Shown here: positions 7,935 through 14,889 of the stretch, piece after piece
Position numbering within the stretch: position 1 is the stretch's first letter
How the letters are laid out: each line of letters opens with the position of its first letter
Source: Fibrobacter sp. UWR2
GTDB lineage: Bacteria > Fibrobacterota > Fibrobacteria > Fibrobacterales > Fibrobacteraceae
Reading direction: 5' to 3'
NCBI RefSeq assembly: GCF_002210285.1
Contig: NZ_MWQE01000001.1
Location: 310,001-374,000, forward strand
Length of the DNA stretch: 64,000 bases
Position numbers and translations under genes: made by a program
Notes under the pieces: generated by a model
Databases searched by the model: none
What the model was told of the DNA's origin: nothing
What the model saw: the letters and a program-made list of their open reading frames with translations, nothing else

Positions 7935-7962
7935 TTTACAAAAATCCACGAATAACTATATT
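7935..7962 (+). promoter_or_regulatory. Sigma-70-type promoter of tRNA-Glu
   Basis: TTTACA (7935-7940) and TATATT (7957-7962) are spaced by 16 nt and lie 16 nt before the tRNA 5' end. Confidence 0.75.
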
Positions 7963-7978
7963 TGGCCCTACATAAGAC

Positions 7979-8051
7979 GCCCCTATCGTCTAGTGGCCCA
8001 GGACTCGGGATTTTCATTCCCGCAACAGCGGTTCGAAACCGCTTGGGGGTA
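7979..8051 (+). tRNA. tRNA-Glu (anticodon TTC)
   Basis: The sequence folds as a cloverleaf with anticodon stem CGGGA/TCCCG around the loop TTTTCAT (anticodon TTC), T arm AGCGG-TTCGAAA-CCGCT and the family-typical TCGTCTAGTGG D-arm start. The acceptor pairs GCCCCTA with TGGGGGT, including a terminal G-U pair. CCA is not encoded. Confidence 0.92.
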
Positions 8052-8052
8052 C

Positions 8053-8090
8053 GAAAGAAACCAATCGAAAGATTGGTTTCTTTCTTTTTT
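8053..8090 (+). terminator. Strong terminator of tRNA-Glu
   Basis: A perfect 14-bp stem (8053-8066 with 8071-8084) with a GAAA tetraloop is followed by six T residues, directly after the tRNA. Confidence 0.92.
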
Positions 8091-8211
8091 GGTTGTGTTC
8101 AAGCGGTAGGTTGTGCCCATTTGACCTCATCTTTGCCCAATCAGTCACCCTTTTCGCGGAATAGGTTATATTTACAGGTAGCCGCAATCTTTGTAATTAA
8201 GATGTCTGCAT

Positions 8212-9147
8212 ATGATGATGCTCTCTAAAATTAGACTTACGAAACTAGGCAAATTCATCTTTGCTATCGGTTGCCTATTTCCTATTGGAATTGCGATTCT
8301 TGTTCCGTTGCTTCTTTTAGGTGGGATGAAGATTAGGGAAATAGATGAAAAATGGATTAATGAAGGTGTTTCGGATGTATTTGAAAAAAAGTCTTTTTCA
8401 TATGATAAAGTATTTGTATTTGCAAATGAAGTGACAATAAAGGATCATGCAAAGCAATACTCCATTATGGGTTCCTTTGGAAAACAATGGCAGGTAAGTC
8501 TGAATACAAACGATGGCGGTAAAACTTGGACGTTGACAGGTGCTGACACAGCAGTGTATTTTAATGAAAAAATAGATGAATGGAATTATTATGGCGATGC
8601 CGTTTTAGGTGGAAATTTTGGAAAAATATACGTGAGTAAACAAGATTCTTTTTCAAACGAAAAAACGATTATACTAGAAGAATTGAATGGTCCCAGTTCA
8701 AATTTGTCCGGCTATTGTAAAAGATGGGGAAAAATGTATGCCCAAAATAGCAACGACTGGGTTGTTTGTGGATATGATGATGCGCCATCGTCAATCCATG
8801 AAGTTCGTATTATACATAGATCAGAAGGTGTATTTAAACTCCATACATCTTTTCCAAATAAATGGCACTTTTTTCGTTTAGAATATATGAAACCGTCTGA
8901 TTTCTATGTTAATGGAAATTTAATGATTGGAATTTTTAGATTTCATATAGGAACAGGAACTTTACTTCACTATCTATATTATAGCGTTAATGGAGGAGAA
9001 ACATGGGAAAATGAAAAAATACCAGTTTTTTCACACGAACGGTTGTTGGTGACAAAAGATTCAATTGTTGTTCTCGGACTAAAAGAAATAAACGATAAAA
9101 ATAGGGTAAAAGCCACCATCCTCACGATGCCAATACCGAAAAACTAA
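8212..9147 (+). CDS. Low-GC membrane-anchored protein with BNR (Asp-box) motifs
   Basis: This 311-residue protein has an N-terminal membrane segment (about residues 14-38, I-F-A-I-G-C-L-F-P-I-G-I-A) and an extracytoplasmic remainder. Two Asp-box-like motifs are visible, N-T-N-D-G-G-K-T-W near residue 101 and S-V-N-G-G-E-T-W near 260, which in BNR/sialidase-like proteins mark beta-propeller blades. No catalytic sialidase residues are evident. The gene is much more A/T-rich than its neighbours and uses AT-ending codons, suggesting transfer. Three ATG codons in a row (8212, 8215, 8218) leave the exact start open. It follows the tRNA-Glu terminator. Function unknown. Confidence 0.7.
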   Translation: MMMLSKIRLTKLGKFIFAIGCLFPIGIAILVPLLLLGGMKIREIDEKWINEGVSDVFEKKSFSYDKVFVFANEVTIKDHAKQYSIMGSFGKQWQVSLNTNDGGKTWTLTGADTAVYFNEKIDEWNYYGDAVLGGNFGKIYVSKQDSFSNEKTIILEELNGPSSNLSGYCKRWGKMYAQNSNDWVVCGYDDAPSSIHEVRIIHRSEGVFKLHTSFPNKWHFFRLEYMKPSDFYVNGNLMIGIFRFHIGTGTLLHYLYYSVNGGETWENEKIPVFSHERLLVTKDSIVVLGLKEINDKNRVKATILTMPIPKN

Positions 9148-9250
9148 CGGATTGTCCGCAGCAGGTAAATTTTTACTCCATATTGCAACGCCATTCGCTT
9201 GTTTTTCGGCAAAGAAAAGAGTATATTTAAGATAGACAAGAGGTTCAATT

Positions 9251-9466
9251 ATGTCGGATACGGCTTTTGCAGAACTCGAATCCCAGGTGGAAGAACTCCC
9301 CCTGTTTCAGATCATTGTCCTTCGGCAAAAGTTGGACCGCATTCTGGAACGCAAAAAGTCTGCGACTAATGTGGCCGCTGGTCTTGCCCTGCTTGACGAA
9401 TTCGCTGGTTCAGTAGAACGCGAAATTGACTACAAGAAAGAACGCGAAGAAAGCAGGGATTTCTAA
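9251..9466 (+). CDS. Putative antitoxin of a PIN-domain toxin-antitoxin module
   Basis: This 71-residue protein is mostly helical and acidic-to-neutral, with a charged C-terminus rich in Glu, Arg and Lys. It ends immediately before the ATG of a PIN-domain gene (TAA at 9464-9466, ATG at 9467), the classical order of type II toxin-antitoxin operons. The size and context fit an antitoxin that would bind the toxin and autoregulate the operon. I do not recognise a specific DNA-binding fold, so the assignment rests mainly on context. Confidence 0.65.
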   Translation: MSDTAFAELESQVEELPLFQIIVLRQKLDRILERKKSATNVAAGLALLDEFAGSVEREIDYKKEREESRDF

Positions 9467-9880
9467 ATGAATCTGCTGATAGATTCAAATGTCATTCTTG
9501 ACATGGTTCAACATCGTGAACCGTTTTTTCGCGAGTCAAAAGAAATCATCGCAGAATGTATCAGGCAGAGCCATTTCGGTTTTGTGACGGCGCATTCCCT
9601 TTGCGACATCTACTACATCCTCCGCAAGGATATGTCTGCCGAGCAAAGGTTGAAACTGGTAAATATGTTCTGCCAGTTCTTTACAATTATTCCTGAAACG
9701 GCTTCGGATTTCGCGGCTGTCACAGAAAATCCGGATACCGAAGATTTGGAAGATGGTTTGCAACAACAGTGCGCCGCCCGTTTAAATCTCGATTACATCG
9801 TTACGCGAAATATTGACGATTTCGGGACATCCACCGTTCCTGCCATTGAACCCGGGCAATTCCTGTCTAAATTTTTCTAG
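9467..9880 (+). CDS. PIN-domain ribonuclease toxin (VapC-like)
   Basis: This 137-residue protein has the PIN-domain pattern: N-terminal L-L-I-D-S-N-V-I-L-D with D6, D47 in the helix L-C-D-I-Y-Y-I-L, the acidic cluster E92-D93-x-x-D96 and the C-terminal strand D-Y-I-V-T-R-N-I-D-D-F with D117/D118. These acidic residues bind the metal ions for RNA cleavage. PIN toxins of this type typically cut tRNA or rRNA when freed from their antitoxin. It directly abuts the upstream antitoxin-like gene and is followed 3 nt later by another small ORF. The R-N-x-x-D-F ending is typical of this toxin class. Confidence 0.85.
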   Translation: MNLLIDSNVILDMVQHREPFFRESKEIIAECIRQSHFGFVTAHSLCDIYYILRKDMSAEQRLKLVNMFCQFFTIIPETASDFAAVTENPDTEDLEDGLQQQCAARLNLDYIVTRNIDDFGTSTVPAIEPGQFLSKFF

Positions 9881-9883
9881 TAT

Positions 9884-10084
9884 ATGAACAAGATGGAAAA
9901 CTCTGCCAAATGGTCAAAAGAACGCTTTGATGCGGAACTCGAGAAAGGCTACAATGATATGCTGAACGGTCGTGTTACGCCTTGGAACGACGTGTATGCT
10001 AAACTCTCCAAAGCCATCTCCGAAATCAATAACGGAGCACCGGTCGTTGATGCAGAAAAATTCATCAAGGGTTTGATGATTTAA
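9884..10084 (+). CDS. Small antitoxin-like protein
   Basis: This 66-residue protein starts 3 nt after the PIN toxin stop. The segment E-L-E-K-G-Y-N-D-M-L-N-G-R-V-T-P-W-N-D-V-Y resembles the C-terminal helical and R-x-x-P-x-x-x-V pattern seen in some RelB/ParD-type antitoxins (helix, then a short Pro-containing linker). No toxin partner follows it. It may be a second component of the PIN module or a remnant of another antitoxin. Evidence is limited to this pattern and position. Confidence 0.5.
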   Translation: MNKMENSAKWSKERFDAELEKGYNDMLNGRVTPWNDVYAKLSKAISEINNGAPVVDAEKFIKGLMI

Positions 10085-10150
10085 ATCGATCCACTGGTCT
10101 AGATTATGCTTCATGTGATTGACGCGAAGTAGTCTTTCGTTTCCACAAAA

Positions 10151-10180
10151 AAAGAAGTCCCGCATTAGCGGAACTTCTTT
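10151..10180 (-). terminator. Terminator of the carboxyltransferase gene
   Basis: The stem pairs 10151-10158 with 10173-10180, then CCGC with GCGG around an ATTA loop with one mismatch. On the minus strand it is followed by a T run. It lies 18 nt past the stop codon. Confidence 0.85.
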
Positions 10181-10197
10181 TAATTTGTCTATAAGAC

Positions 10198-11772
10198 TTA
10201 CTTGAGCGTGCTGACCTGCACGTCCCAGCTCTGGTTGCCAAGGGCAATGCGGTAGGTGCTCGTTGCACCGGCCTTCATGTTCTTGGTGTCCACTGCCGGA
10301 GCGGCGTTCGGGTCCTTCTTCGGCACGCCAATGTGGCGGTTGCCCTTGAGGAACTCGATACCCTTGTTGCCAGCCTTCGTCTGGAGGCAGCCCGTGATGA
10401 AGATGGTCTCGTCGGTAACCGGCAGGCCATTTTCTTCGAGGAGCTTCTTGGCAGCCGGGATGCCCGGCGGAAGGATTTCTTCGGCGCACTGGATGCCCGG
10501 ATAGGCTTCCTTGAACGGCTTCATGTTGAACTGGTCGGCGGCAATCTTCACGAGCTCCGGATCCGGTTCGCACGGGGTCTTGCCCTGGTAGCCGAGGAGC
10601 ATCTTGCCGTAGCCTTCCGTCATCTTGAACCACGTACCGCGGCCTGCGGCCTGGTTCAGGGTGTTCATGTAGGCCTGCTGGAAGTAGAACTGGGAAACCG
10701 GCGTCACGGAAGAAGCAAAGCCACCGCGGCGGACGCATTCGCTCATGTTCTCGATAACCTTCGGGAACAGGTGGAAGGTCTTGGTTTCACGCATCATGAG
10801 GGTGTTGGCGGTAAGAGCGCCACCCGGCATGGGGCTGAAGATCACGTCGGTCGTAATCTGGCGGGCCTCGGGCGGGAAGTTGTAGTCCTTGAGGCATTCG
10901 ACGGCGACGTTGTTCGCTTCCATGAGTTCCGGAATGTGATCGTCGACGATGCTGTCTTCACCGAGGGCGAGCTTGTATTCCGTGCCCTTGAGGGCGTGGA
11001 ACATGGAGAACAGGTCGGGCTGAGCCGTACCGCCGGAGAGCGGCTTGCGGCCGAGGTCGACGCCATCGGCGCCACCTTCGATAGCGGCCTTGTACTGGGC
11101 CACACCGGTACCGCAGGTGTCATGGCTGTGGATGCGGAGTTCAACCTTGTCGCCGAGGAGCTTGCGGGCGCGCTTGAAGGTCTCGTACACCTTGGTCGGG
11201 TTCGTCGTACCGGAAGCGTCCTTGAAGCAGACGGAAGCGAACGGAACACCCGCGTCCAGGATGTTGCGGAGGATGCGTTCGTAGAATTCCGGGTTGTGGG
11301 CGGCGTTGAGGTCGCATCCCGGAGGCAGTTCCATCATGGTCACGACGACTTCGTGTTCCAGACCGGCGTCGGTGATGCACTTGCCGGAGTAGATCAGGTT
11401 GTTCACGTCGTTGAGGGCGTCAAAGTTACGGATGCGGGTCATGCCGTGCTTCTTGAACATGTCGGCATGGAGCTTGATCATGTCGCGCGGCTGCGGGGCG
11501 AGGGCCACCACGTTGATACCGCGGGCGAGGGTCTGCAGGCGGACGTTCGGGCCCACGACGCGACGGAATTCGTCCATCATGTCGAAGGCGTCTTCGCCGC
11601 AGTTCTGGTAAAGGGCCTGGAAACGGGCGCCACCACCAGCTTCAAAGTGGGTGATGCCGGCCTTGCAGGCAGCTTCGACGGCGGGCATAAAGTCCTTCGC
11701 GAAGACACGGGCACCGAAAATAGACTGGAAACCATCGCGGAACGAGGTGTCCTGGAACTTGATCTTTTTCAT
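10198..11772 (-). CDS. Carboxyltransferase subunit (oxaloacetate decarboxylase alpha / transcarboxylase 5S / PycB type), no biotin domain
   Basis: This 524-residue protein is an HMGL-like TIM-barrel carboxyltransferase that moves CO2 between carboxybiotin and pyruvate/oxaloacetate. The N-terminal D-T-S-F-R-D-G-F-Q-S matches the family metal/substrate motif; R-I-H-S-H-D-T-C-G-T-G near 215-225 holds the metal-binding histidines; and M-P-G-G-A near 315 belongs to the conserved carboxylase domain. The C-terminus ends with Y-R-I-A-L-G-N-Q-S-W-D-V-Q-V, the strand that normally precedes a Pro/Ala linker and biotin domain, but the gene stops there and no M-K-M biotin site is present. It must work with a separate biotin carrier. 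AGGAAAA precedes the ATG. In a succinate producer it probably links pyruvate, oxaloacetate or methylmalonyl-CoA. Confidence 0.85.
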   Translation of the reverse strand: MKKIKFQDTSFRDGFQSIFGARVFAKDFMPAVEAACKAGITHFEAGGGARFQALYQNCGEDAFDMMDEFRRVVGPNVRLQTLARGINVVALAPQPRDMIKLHADMFKKHGMTRIRNFDALNDVNNLIYSGKCITDAGLEHEVVVTMMELPPGCDLNAAHNPEFYERILRNILDAGVPFASVCFKDASGTTNPTKVYETFKRARKLLGDKVELRIHSHDTCGTGVAQYKAAIEGGADGVDLGRKPLSGGTAQPDLFSMFHALKGTEYKLALGEDSIVDDHIPELMEANNVAVECLKDYNFPPEARQITTDVIFSPMPGGALTANTLMMRETKTFHLFPKVIENMSECVRRGGFASSVTPVSQFYFQQAYMNTLNQAAGRGTWFKMTEGYGKMLLGYQGKTPCEPDPELVKIAADQFNMKPFKEAYPGIQCAEEILPPGIPAAKKLLEENGLPVTDETIFITGCLQTKAGNKGIEFLKGNRHIGVPKKDPNAAPAVDTKNMKAGATSTYRIALGNQSWDVQVSTLK

Positions 11773-11844
11773 AGTGTTTTCCTGTGGGATAAATCCCTTG
11801 TTTTACTGTACAATAAAATACGGGGGGAAAAATAGTAAAAAATA

Positions 11845-11995
11845 AGGGGGGAGGTCTCCCCCTCGGTTAAGCCCGTGGTCTTAACCTACCCCTTCGCCTA
11901 GGGGCAGGCCCCTAAAACCCCAAAAGGCGAGAGCCGTGCCAATCGCACTTGTGCGAATTGGCATAGCCGAGCCGCAGGGGTTTCTGTAAAACCCT
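11845..11995. other. Hairpin-rich intergenic element, possible structured RNA or dispersed repeat
   Basis: Within about 150 nt without a gene there are five separate inverted repeats: 11845-11863 (G-run with C-run), 11865-11871 with 11880-11886 (GGTTAAG/CTTAACC), 11899-11904 with 11909-11914, 11937-11948 with 11951-11963 (long stem with one bulge), and 11976-11983 with 11988-11995. It lies between the 3' end of the thioredoxin-like gene and the 5' side of the carboxyltransferase gene, both leftward. It is not rRNA or tRNA. A regulatory leader, an ncRNA or an intergenic repeat are all possible. Confidence 0.5.
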
Positions 11996-12023
11996 AGATC
12001 CTAGTCTATAACCTCTACACCTA

Positions 12024-12848
12024 TTAAATGAACATCATTGTATTCAGCTTGGCGCGGTATTTCCACGTGAGTTCGTGCTTGGGCCCGAGCACACCGAACA
12101 AGGTAAGCATCGCCTTCTTTGCGGCGCCGTCGTTCCATTCGGGCGCTTCTACGAACAAGTTAAGGAACGCCTGGAGTGCGCTTTCGAATTCTTCGGCACA
12201 GGCGAGCTTGCAGGCCTCGTGGTACACGATGGCCTCCTTGCCCTGTACGTCCTTCTTCGCGGCTTCGGCGTGGAAGTCGAGGAGTTCCAGCAGGGATTTC
12301 GCCTCGCGGTACTGGTCATCGCCCTCGTTGAACTTCTGGAGCACGGCTTTCGCCTTCTCGGTGTCGCCCATGCCGAGGCTCGCCTTCGCCCACAATAACT
12401 GCAGTTTCTTGTCGTCGGGAGTCTTCGCGAGGGCCTCGTCGAGCATCGGGAGCGCCTGGTCAAAGTTCTTCTGGGCAATCGCGTCTTCGAGTGCCATCTG
12501 GAACCGGGCCTCGTCCGAGATAAAGAACTTCTCGAGTCGCTTCTTCAGGTCGGCTTCGGGCAATACGCCCGCGATGACGTCTGCAATCTGGCCCTTGTCC
12601 ACCACGTGCACCTCCGGTACGGACTGCACGCGGAACGCCTGGATGAGCTGCATGTTTTCGCGGTCGTCGCAACTCACCACCCCGAGGGTGAAGTCCATGC
12701 TGGTGGAAAGCTGGCCCATCAACTGCGAGTAGGGGGCGCAGTCAGGGTATTCTGCGGAAGAGAAAAGCACCGCGACAGCGCGGGTCTCGGAGGCCTGGAT
12801 GACCTCGGTCTCAAAATTTTCAGCGGTAATCTGTACTACTTTAGCCAT
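12024..12848 (-). CDS. Thioredoxin-fold/TPR protein (CnoX/YbbN-like) without CxxC
   Basis: This 274-residue cytoplasmic protein has an N-terminal thioredoxin fold (about 1-110) and C-terminal TPR-like helices (about 112-265), the architecture of CnoX/YbbN chaperedoxins that hold unfolding clients for chaperonins. The active-site position reads S-S-A-E-Y-P-D-C-A-P-Y (residues 30-40): only one Cys (C37) remains instead of W-C-G-P-C, so dithiol redox activity is unlikely, as in some CnoX proteins. The cis-Pro region V-Q-S-V-P-E-V is intact near 76. It diverges from the Cys-rich gene at 12896 across a 47-nt spacer. Confidence 0.8.
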   Translation of the reverse strand: MAKVVQITAENFETEVIQASETRAVAVLFSSAEYPDCAPYSQLMGQLSTSMDFTLGVVSCDDRENMQLIQAFRVQSVPEVHVVDKGQIADVIAGVLPEADLKKRLEKFFISDEARFQMALEDAIAQKNFDQALPMLDEALAKTPDDKKLQLLWAKASLGMGDTEKAKAVLQKFNEGDDQYREAKSLLELLDFHAEAAKKDVQGKEAIVYHEACKLACAEEFESALQAFLNLFVEAPEWNDGAAKKAMLTLFGVLGPKHELTWKYRAKLNTMMFI

Positions 12849-12895
12849 GTGCCTAAATTTAGTTAATAGTTGTTGATATTGAAATAACTATATTC

Positions 12896-13408
12896 ATGAC
12901 CATGAGTATATGCCCTTTTTGCAAAACGGAAGTAGTTCAGAAGAAAATAGGCCATCTGGACCTGCGCATTTGCCCCAAGTGCTTTTCGACTTTTTTCCCG
13001 TGCGACCAGACGATGGCCTTGCGCGGTGATGTTCCGGATCGTTCGCGCGAACTGTGGTACAACGCCCTCAAGGCGAAAAATGCACCCGACCCCGATATGG
13101 CGTGTGCCTGCTGCATCGATCACGGAGAACCTTTGATTGACGGAAACATTCCCGATTACGGGATGCCCGGCAAGGTGACAACCTGTTGCAAGATGTTCCA
13201 CCTTCCGCCGTCGCAGATGCTTACTATCCTGAAACGTACGCTGGATTCGCCTTTCCAGAAGCCTGCGTCTTCTTCGACAAAGCATCATTTCTTTTTTATT
13301 CGTGCGATTGATGCAATCGTGAATAAGTGGTTTGGGGAAAAAATGCCGGAGGTGGACCCTCTGGACGAAATACAGTACAACCTCCACTTAAAGAAGATTT
13401 TCGAATAA
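12896..13408 (+). CDS. Cysteine-rich zinc-ribbon-like protein of unknown function
   Basis: This 170-residue protein begins with two CxxC knuckles, C6-P-F-C9 and C26-P-K-C29, spaced as in zinc ribbons, followed by further cysteines at C36, C70, C72, C73, C97 and C98. A metal-binding role is likely; an iron-sulfur or transcription-related function cannot be separated from sequence alone. There is no signal peptide; a weakly hydrophobic segment near 130-146 could touch the membrane. An alternative start two codons later (12902, MSICPF) is equally plausible. It is the first gene of a four-gene rightward operon; the next gene starts 1 nt after its stop. Confidence 0.65.
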   Translation: MTMSICPFCKTEVVQKKIGHLDLRICPKCFSTFFPCDQTMALRGDVPDRSRELWYNALKAKNAPDPDMACACCIDHGEPLIDGNIPDYGMPGKVTTCCKMFHLPPSQMLTILKRTLDSPFQKPASSSTKHHFFFIRAIDAIVNKWFGEKMPEVDPLDEIQYNLHLKKIFE

Positions 13409-13409
13409 C

Positions 13410-14138
13410 ATGAAAAAAACATATGCCGTGCTCGCGATTGTCGCTGCTGCGATTCTCGTCGCCTACGCACTACTTCCGGATAGGTCCTTTTCCGAAGAGG
13501 TATTCCCGCTTTCCGAAGGCGTGAGCCTTGATAAGTACGATGACCGCCTGGATGGCGGCTCTTCGGAAGCGTCCATGGAACTGCGCGATTCTTCGGTCGA
13601 TTTCTCGTGTACGCTCGGTACGGACACTTCGAAGTTTGCATGGTGCGGCCTGCTCTGGAACTTTGACCCGCAGGGCGAGAAGAATTACAGGAACTGGATG
13701 TTCGTGGATTCGCTCGTGTTTGATATCGACGTGAAGGGGACTGACGAAATCCTTGTGAAGGTCTGGACATTCGATCCGGATGTGACGGATATCGAGAAGG
13801 CTGCAACCTTCAAACTCCTCTTGAAGGAAATCCCCGTGAAGGCGGGGCGCCAGCGTATCGCTATCCCGATGGAACAACTCTATACGCCGGATTTCTGGTA
13901 CGAGACTGCGGGTGTCGACCCGAAGTTCAACAAGCGCCACCAGGAAACAGTCGCCCGCTTTGAGATTACTCCAGGCTGGAACCAGCCGCGCGGGAAGGCA
14001 TTCTCCGTGAAGGTGCTTTCGATTTCTGCGAGCGGAGTAAGCAACATCTATTTTGGCGCAGTGCTTTTTGCGTTCCTGATTCTCACCATCATCGCCGTGG
14101 GCCGTAGCCACAAGATTCATAATGACGAAGAAAAATAG
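13410..14138 (+). CDS. Bitopic membrane protein with extracytoplasmic beta domain (paralogue 1)
   Basis: This 242-residue protein has a membrane segment at each end (about 5-22 and 210-232) and a roughly 180-residue domain between them that must lie in the periplasm. That domain contains strands such as S-V-D-F-S-C-T-L-G and S-L-V-F-D-I-D-V-K-G-T-D-E-I-L-V-K-V-W-T-F, recalling carbohydrate-binding or sensor beta-sandwich folds, though I cannot assign a family. The downstream gene shares the architecture and several motifs (V/F-x-F-S/D, D-S-L-x-x-x-x), so the two are probably duplicates. The C-terminal cytoplasmic tail is short and carries no kinase domain. Function unknown. Confidence 0.65.
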   Translation: MKKTYAVLAIVAAAILVAYALLPDRSFSEEVFPLSEGVSLDKYDDRLDGGSSEASMELRDSSVDFSCTLGTDTSKFAWCGLLWNFDPQGEKNYRNWMFVDSLVFDIDVKGTDEILVKVWTFDPDVTDIEKAATFKLLLKEIPVKAGRQRIAIPMEQLYTPDFWYETAGVDPKFNKRHQETVARFEITPGWNQPRGKAFSVKVLSISASGVSNIYFGAVLFAFLILTIIAVGRSHKIHNDEEK

Positions 14139-14880
14139 AAGTAGGGCCATCGTTGCTGCGATTTTCTGTGCCCTTTTCCTGGTATGGGTCTTCGTGCTTT
14201 TTTCTTATAGGAATACTGCGCACGAGTTTTTCCCGGATTCGATTTTCGAGATATATGAAGTAACGGATGCATCCATGGGCGGGAACTCTACTGCGGTGTT
14301 GGATTTCTCGGATTCTACGCTTGGCGTTGAAATCAATGTGCGCTCGGGCGTTGCGTATCCGGCGGTAGGAGTCGGGTTCAATCTTAGGTCGGTCAATAAT
14401 CGCCCCGTAGATTATTTTGATTTTTCGAAATATGATTCTCTTGAGATTGTTCTCGCGACGAAGCGTATGAACTCGGTCTCGGTGCGCGTCATGACGGACG
14501 ACCCGGTGTATACGAGGGCTGGCTTCCGCGAAACGCTCCGTCCGGTTGTGTACAACGTGTCGGCAACGCGTTCGTTTGAATCGGTGAAGTTCCCGGTGAC
14601 TGGCTTTAGGACGGCTGTGTGGTGGATTGCCGCGATGGGCATGGAAAAGGACGATGGCCTTACGCATTTGCACAGGAGCGTGTTGCTCGAGATAACGAAC
14701 GGTGATGGCGTGATGCGGGGCATTCCCGACGAAATCAACGTGAAAAAAGTACGTGTCTGGGGAATCAATCGCGATTTAGAGAAGGCAATGTATGCTATTT
14801 TACTATTGATGGCAGTGACGTTTGTGCTGATTGAGACAGGCGTGCTCAAAAGACGCATGGACGGAAACTCCCGAAAATAG
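14122..14880 (+). CDS. Bitopic membrane protein with extracytoplasmic beta domain (paralogue 2)
   Basis: This 252-residue protein overlaps the end of its upstream paralogue by 17 nt. It has membrane segments at about 10-31 and 222-243 flanking a periplasmic domain with A-V-L-D-F-S-D-S-T-L-G-V-E-I and Y-D-S-L-E-I-V-L-A-T, matching the order of motifs in the first copy. The pair may form a heteromer. The gene downstream, an AI-2E family permease, starts 9 nt after its stop with a good Shine-Dalgarno sequence, supporting one transcription unit. No enzymatic motif is visible, and I assign no function. Confidence 0.65.
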   Translation: MTKKNRSRAIVAAIFCALFLVWVFVLFSYRNTAHEFFPDSIFEIYEVTDASMGGNSTAVLDFSDSTLGVEINVRSGVAYPAVGVGFNLRSVNNRPVDYFDFSKYDSLEIVLATKRMNSVSVRVMTDDPVYTRAGFRETLRPVVYNVSATRSFESVKFPVTGFRTAVWWIAAMGMEKDDGLTHLHRSVLLEITNGDGVMRGIPDEINVKKVRVWGINRDLEKAMYAILLLMAVTFVLIETGVLKRRMDGNSRK

Positions 14881-14889
14881 GAAGTAAAA

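Noticed and set aside
7979-8051. tRNA-Glu as an active attachment site of an integrated element
   Set aside because: I saw no second copy of the tRNA 3' end up to 12 kb and no integrase gene, so a recent integration is not supported.
9884-10738. An open frame on the minus strand across 9914-10738
   Set aside because: It is opposite the small antitoxin-like gene and overlaps the carboxyltransferase gene in another frame, crossing that gene's terminator.
11821-12000. A fragment of rRNA or a tRNA in the hairpin-rich gap
   Set aside because: No conserved rRNA segment or cloverleaf could be folded; the hairpins are independent.
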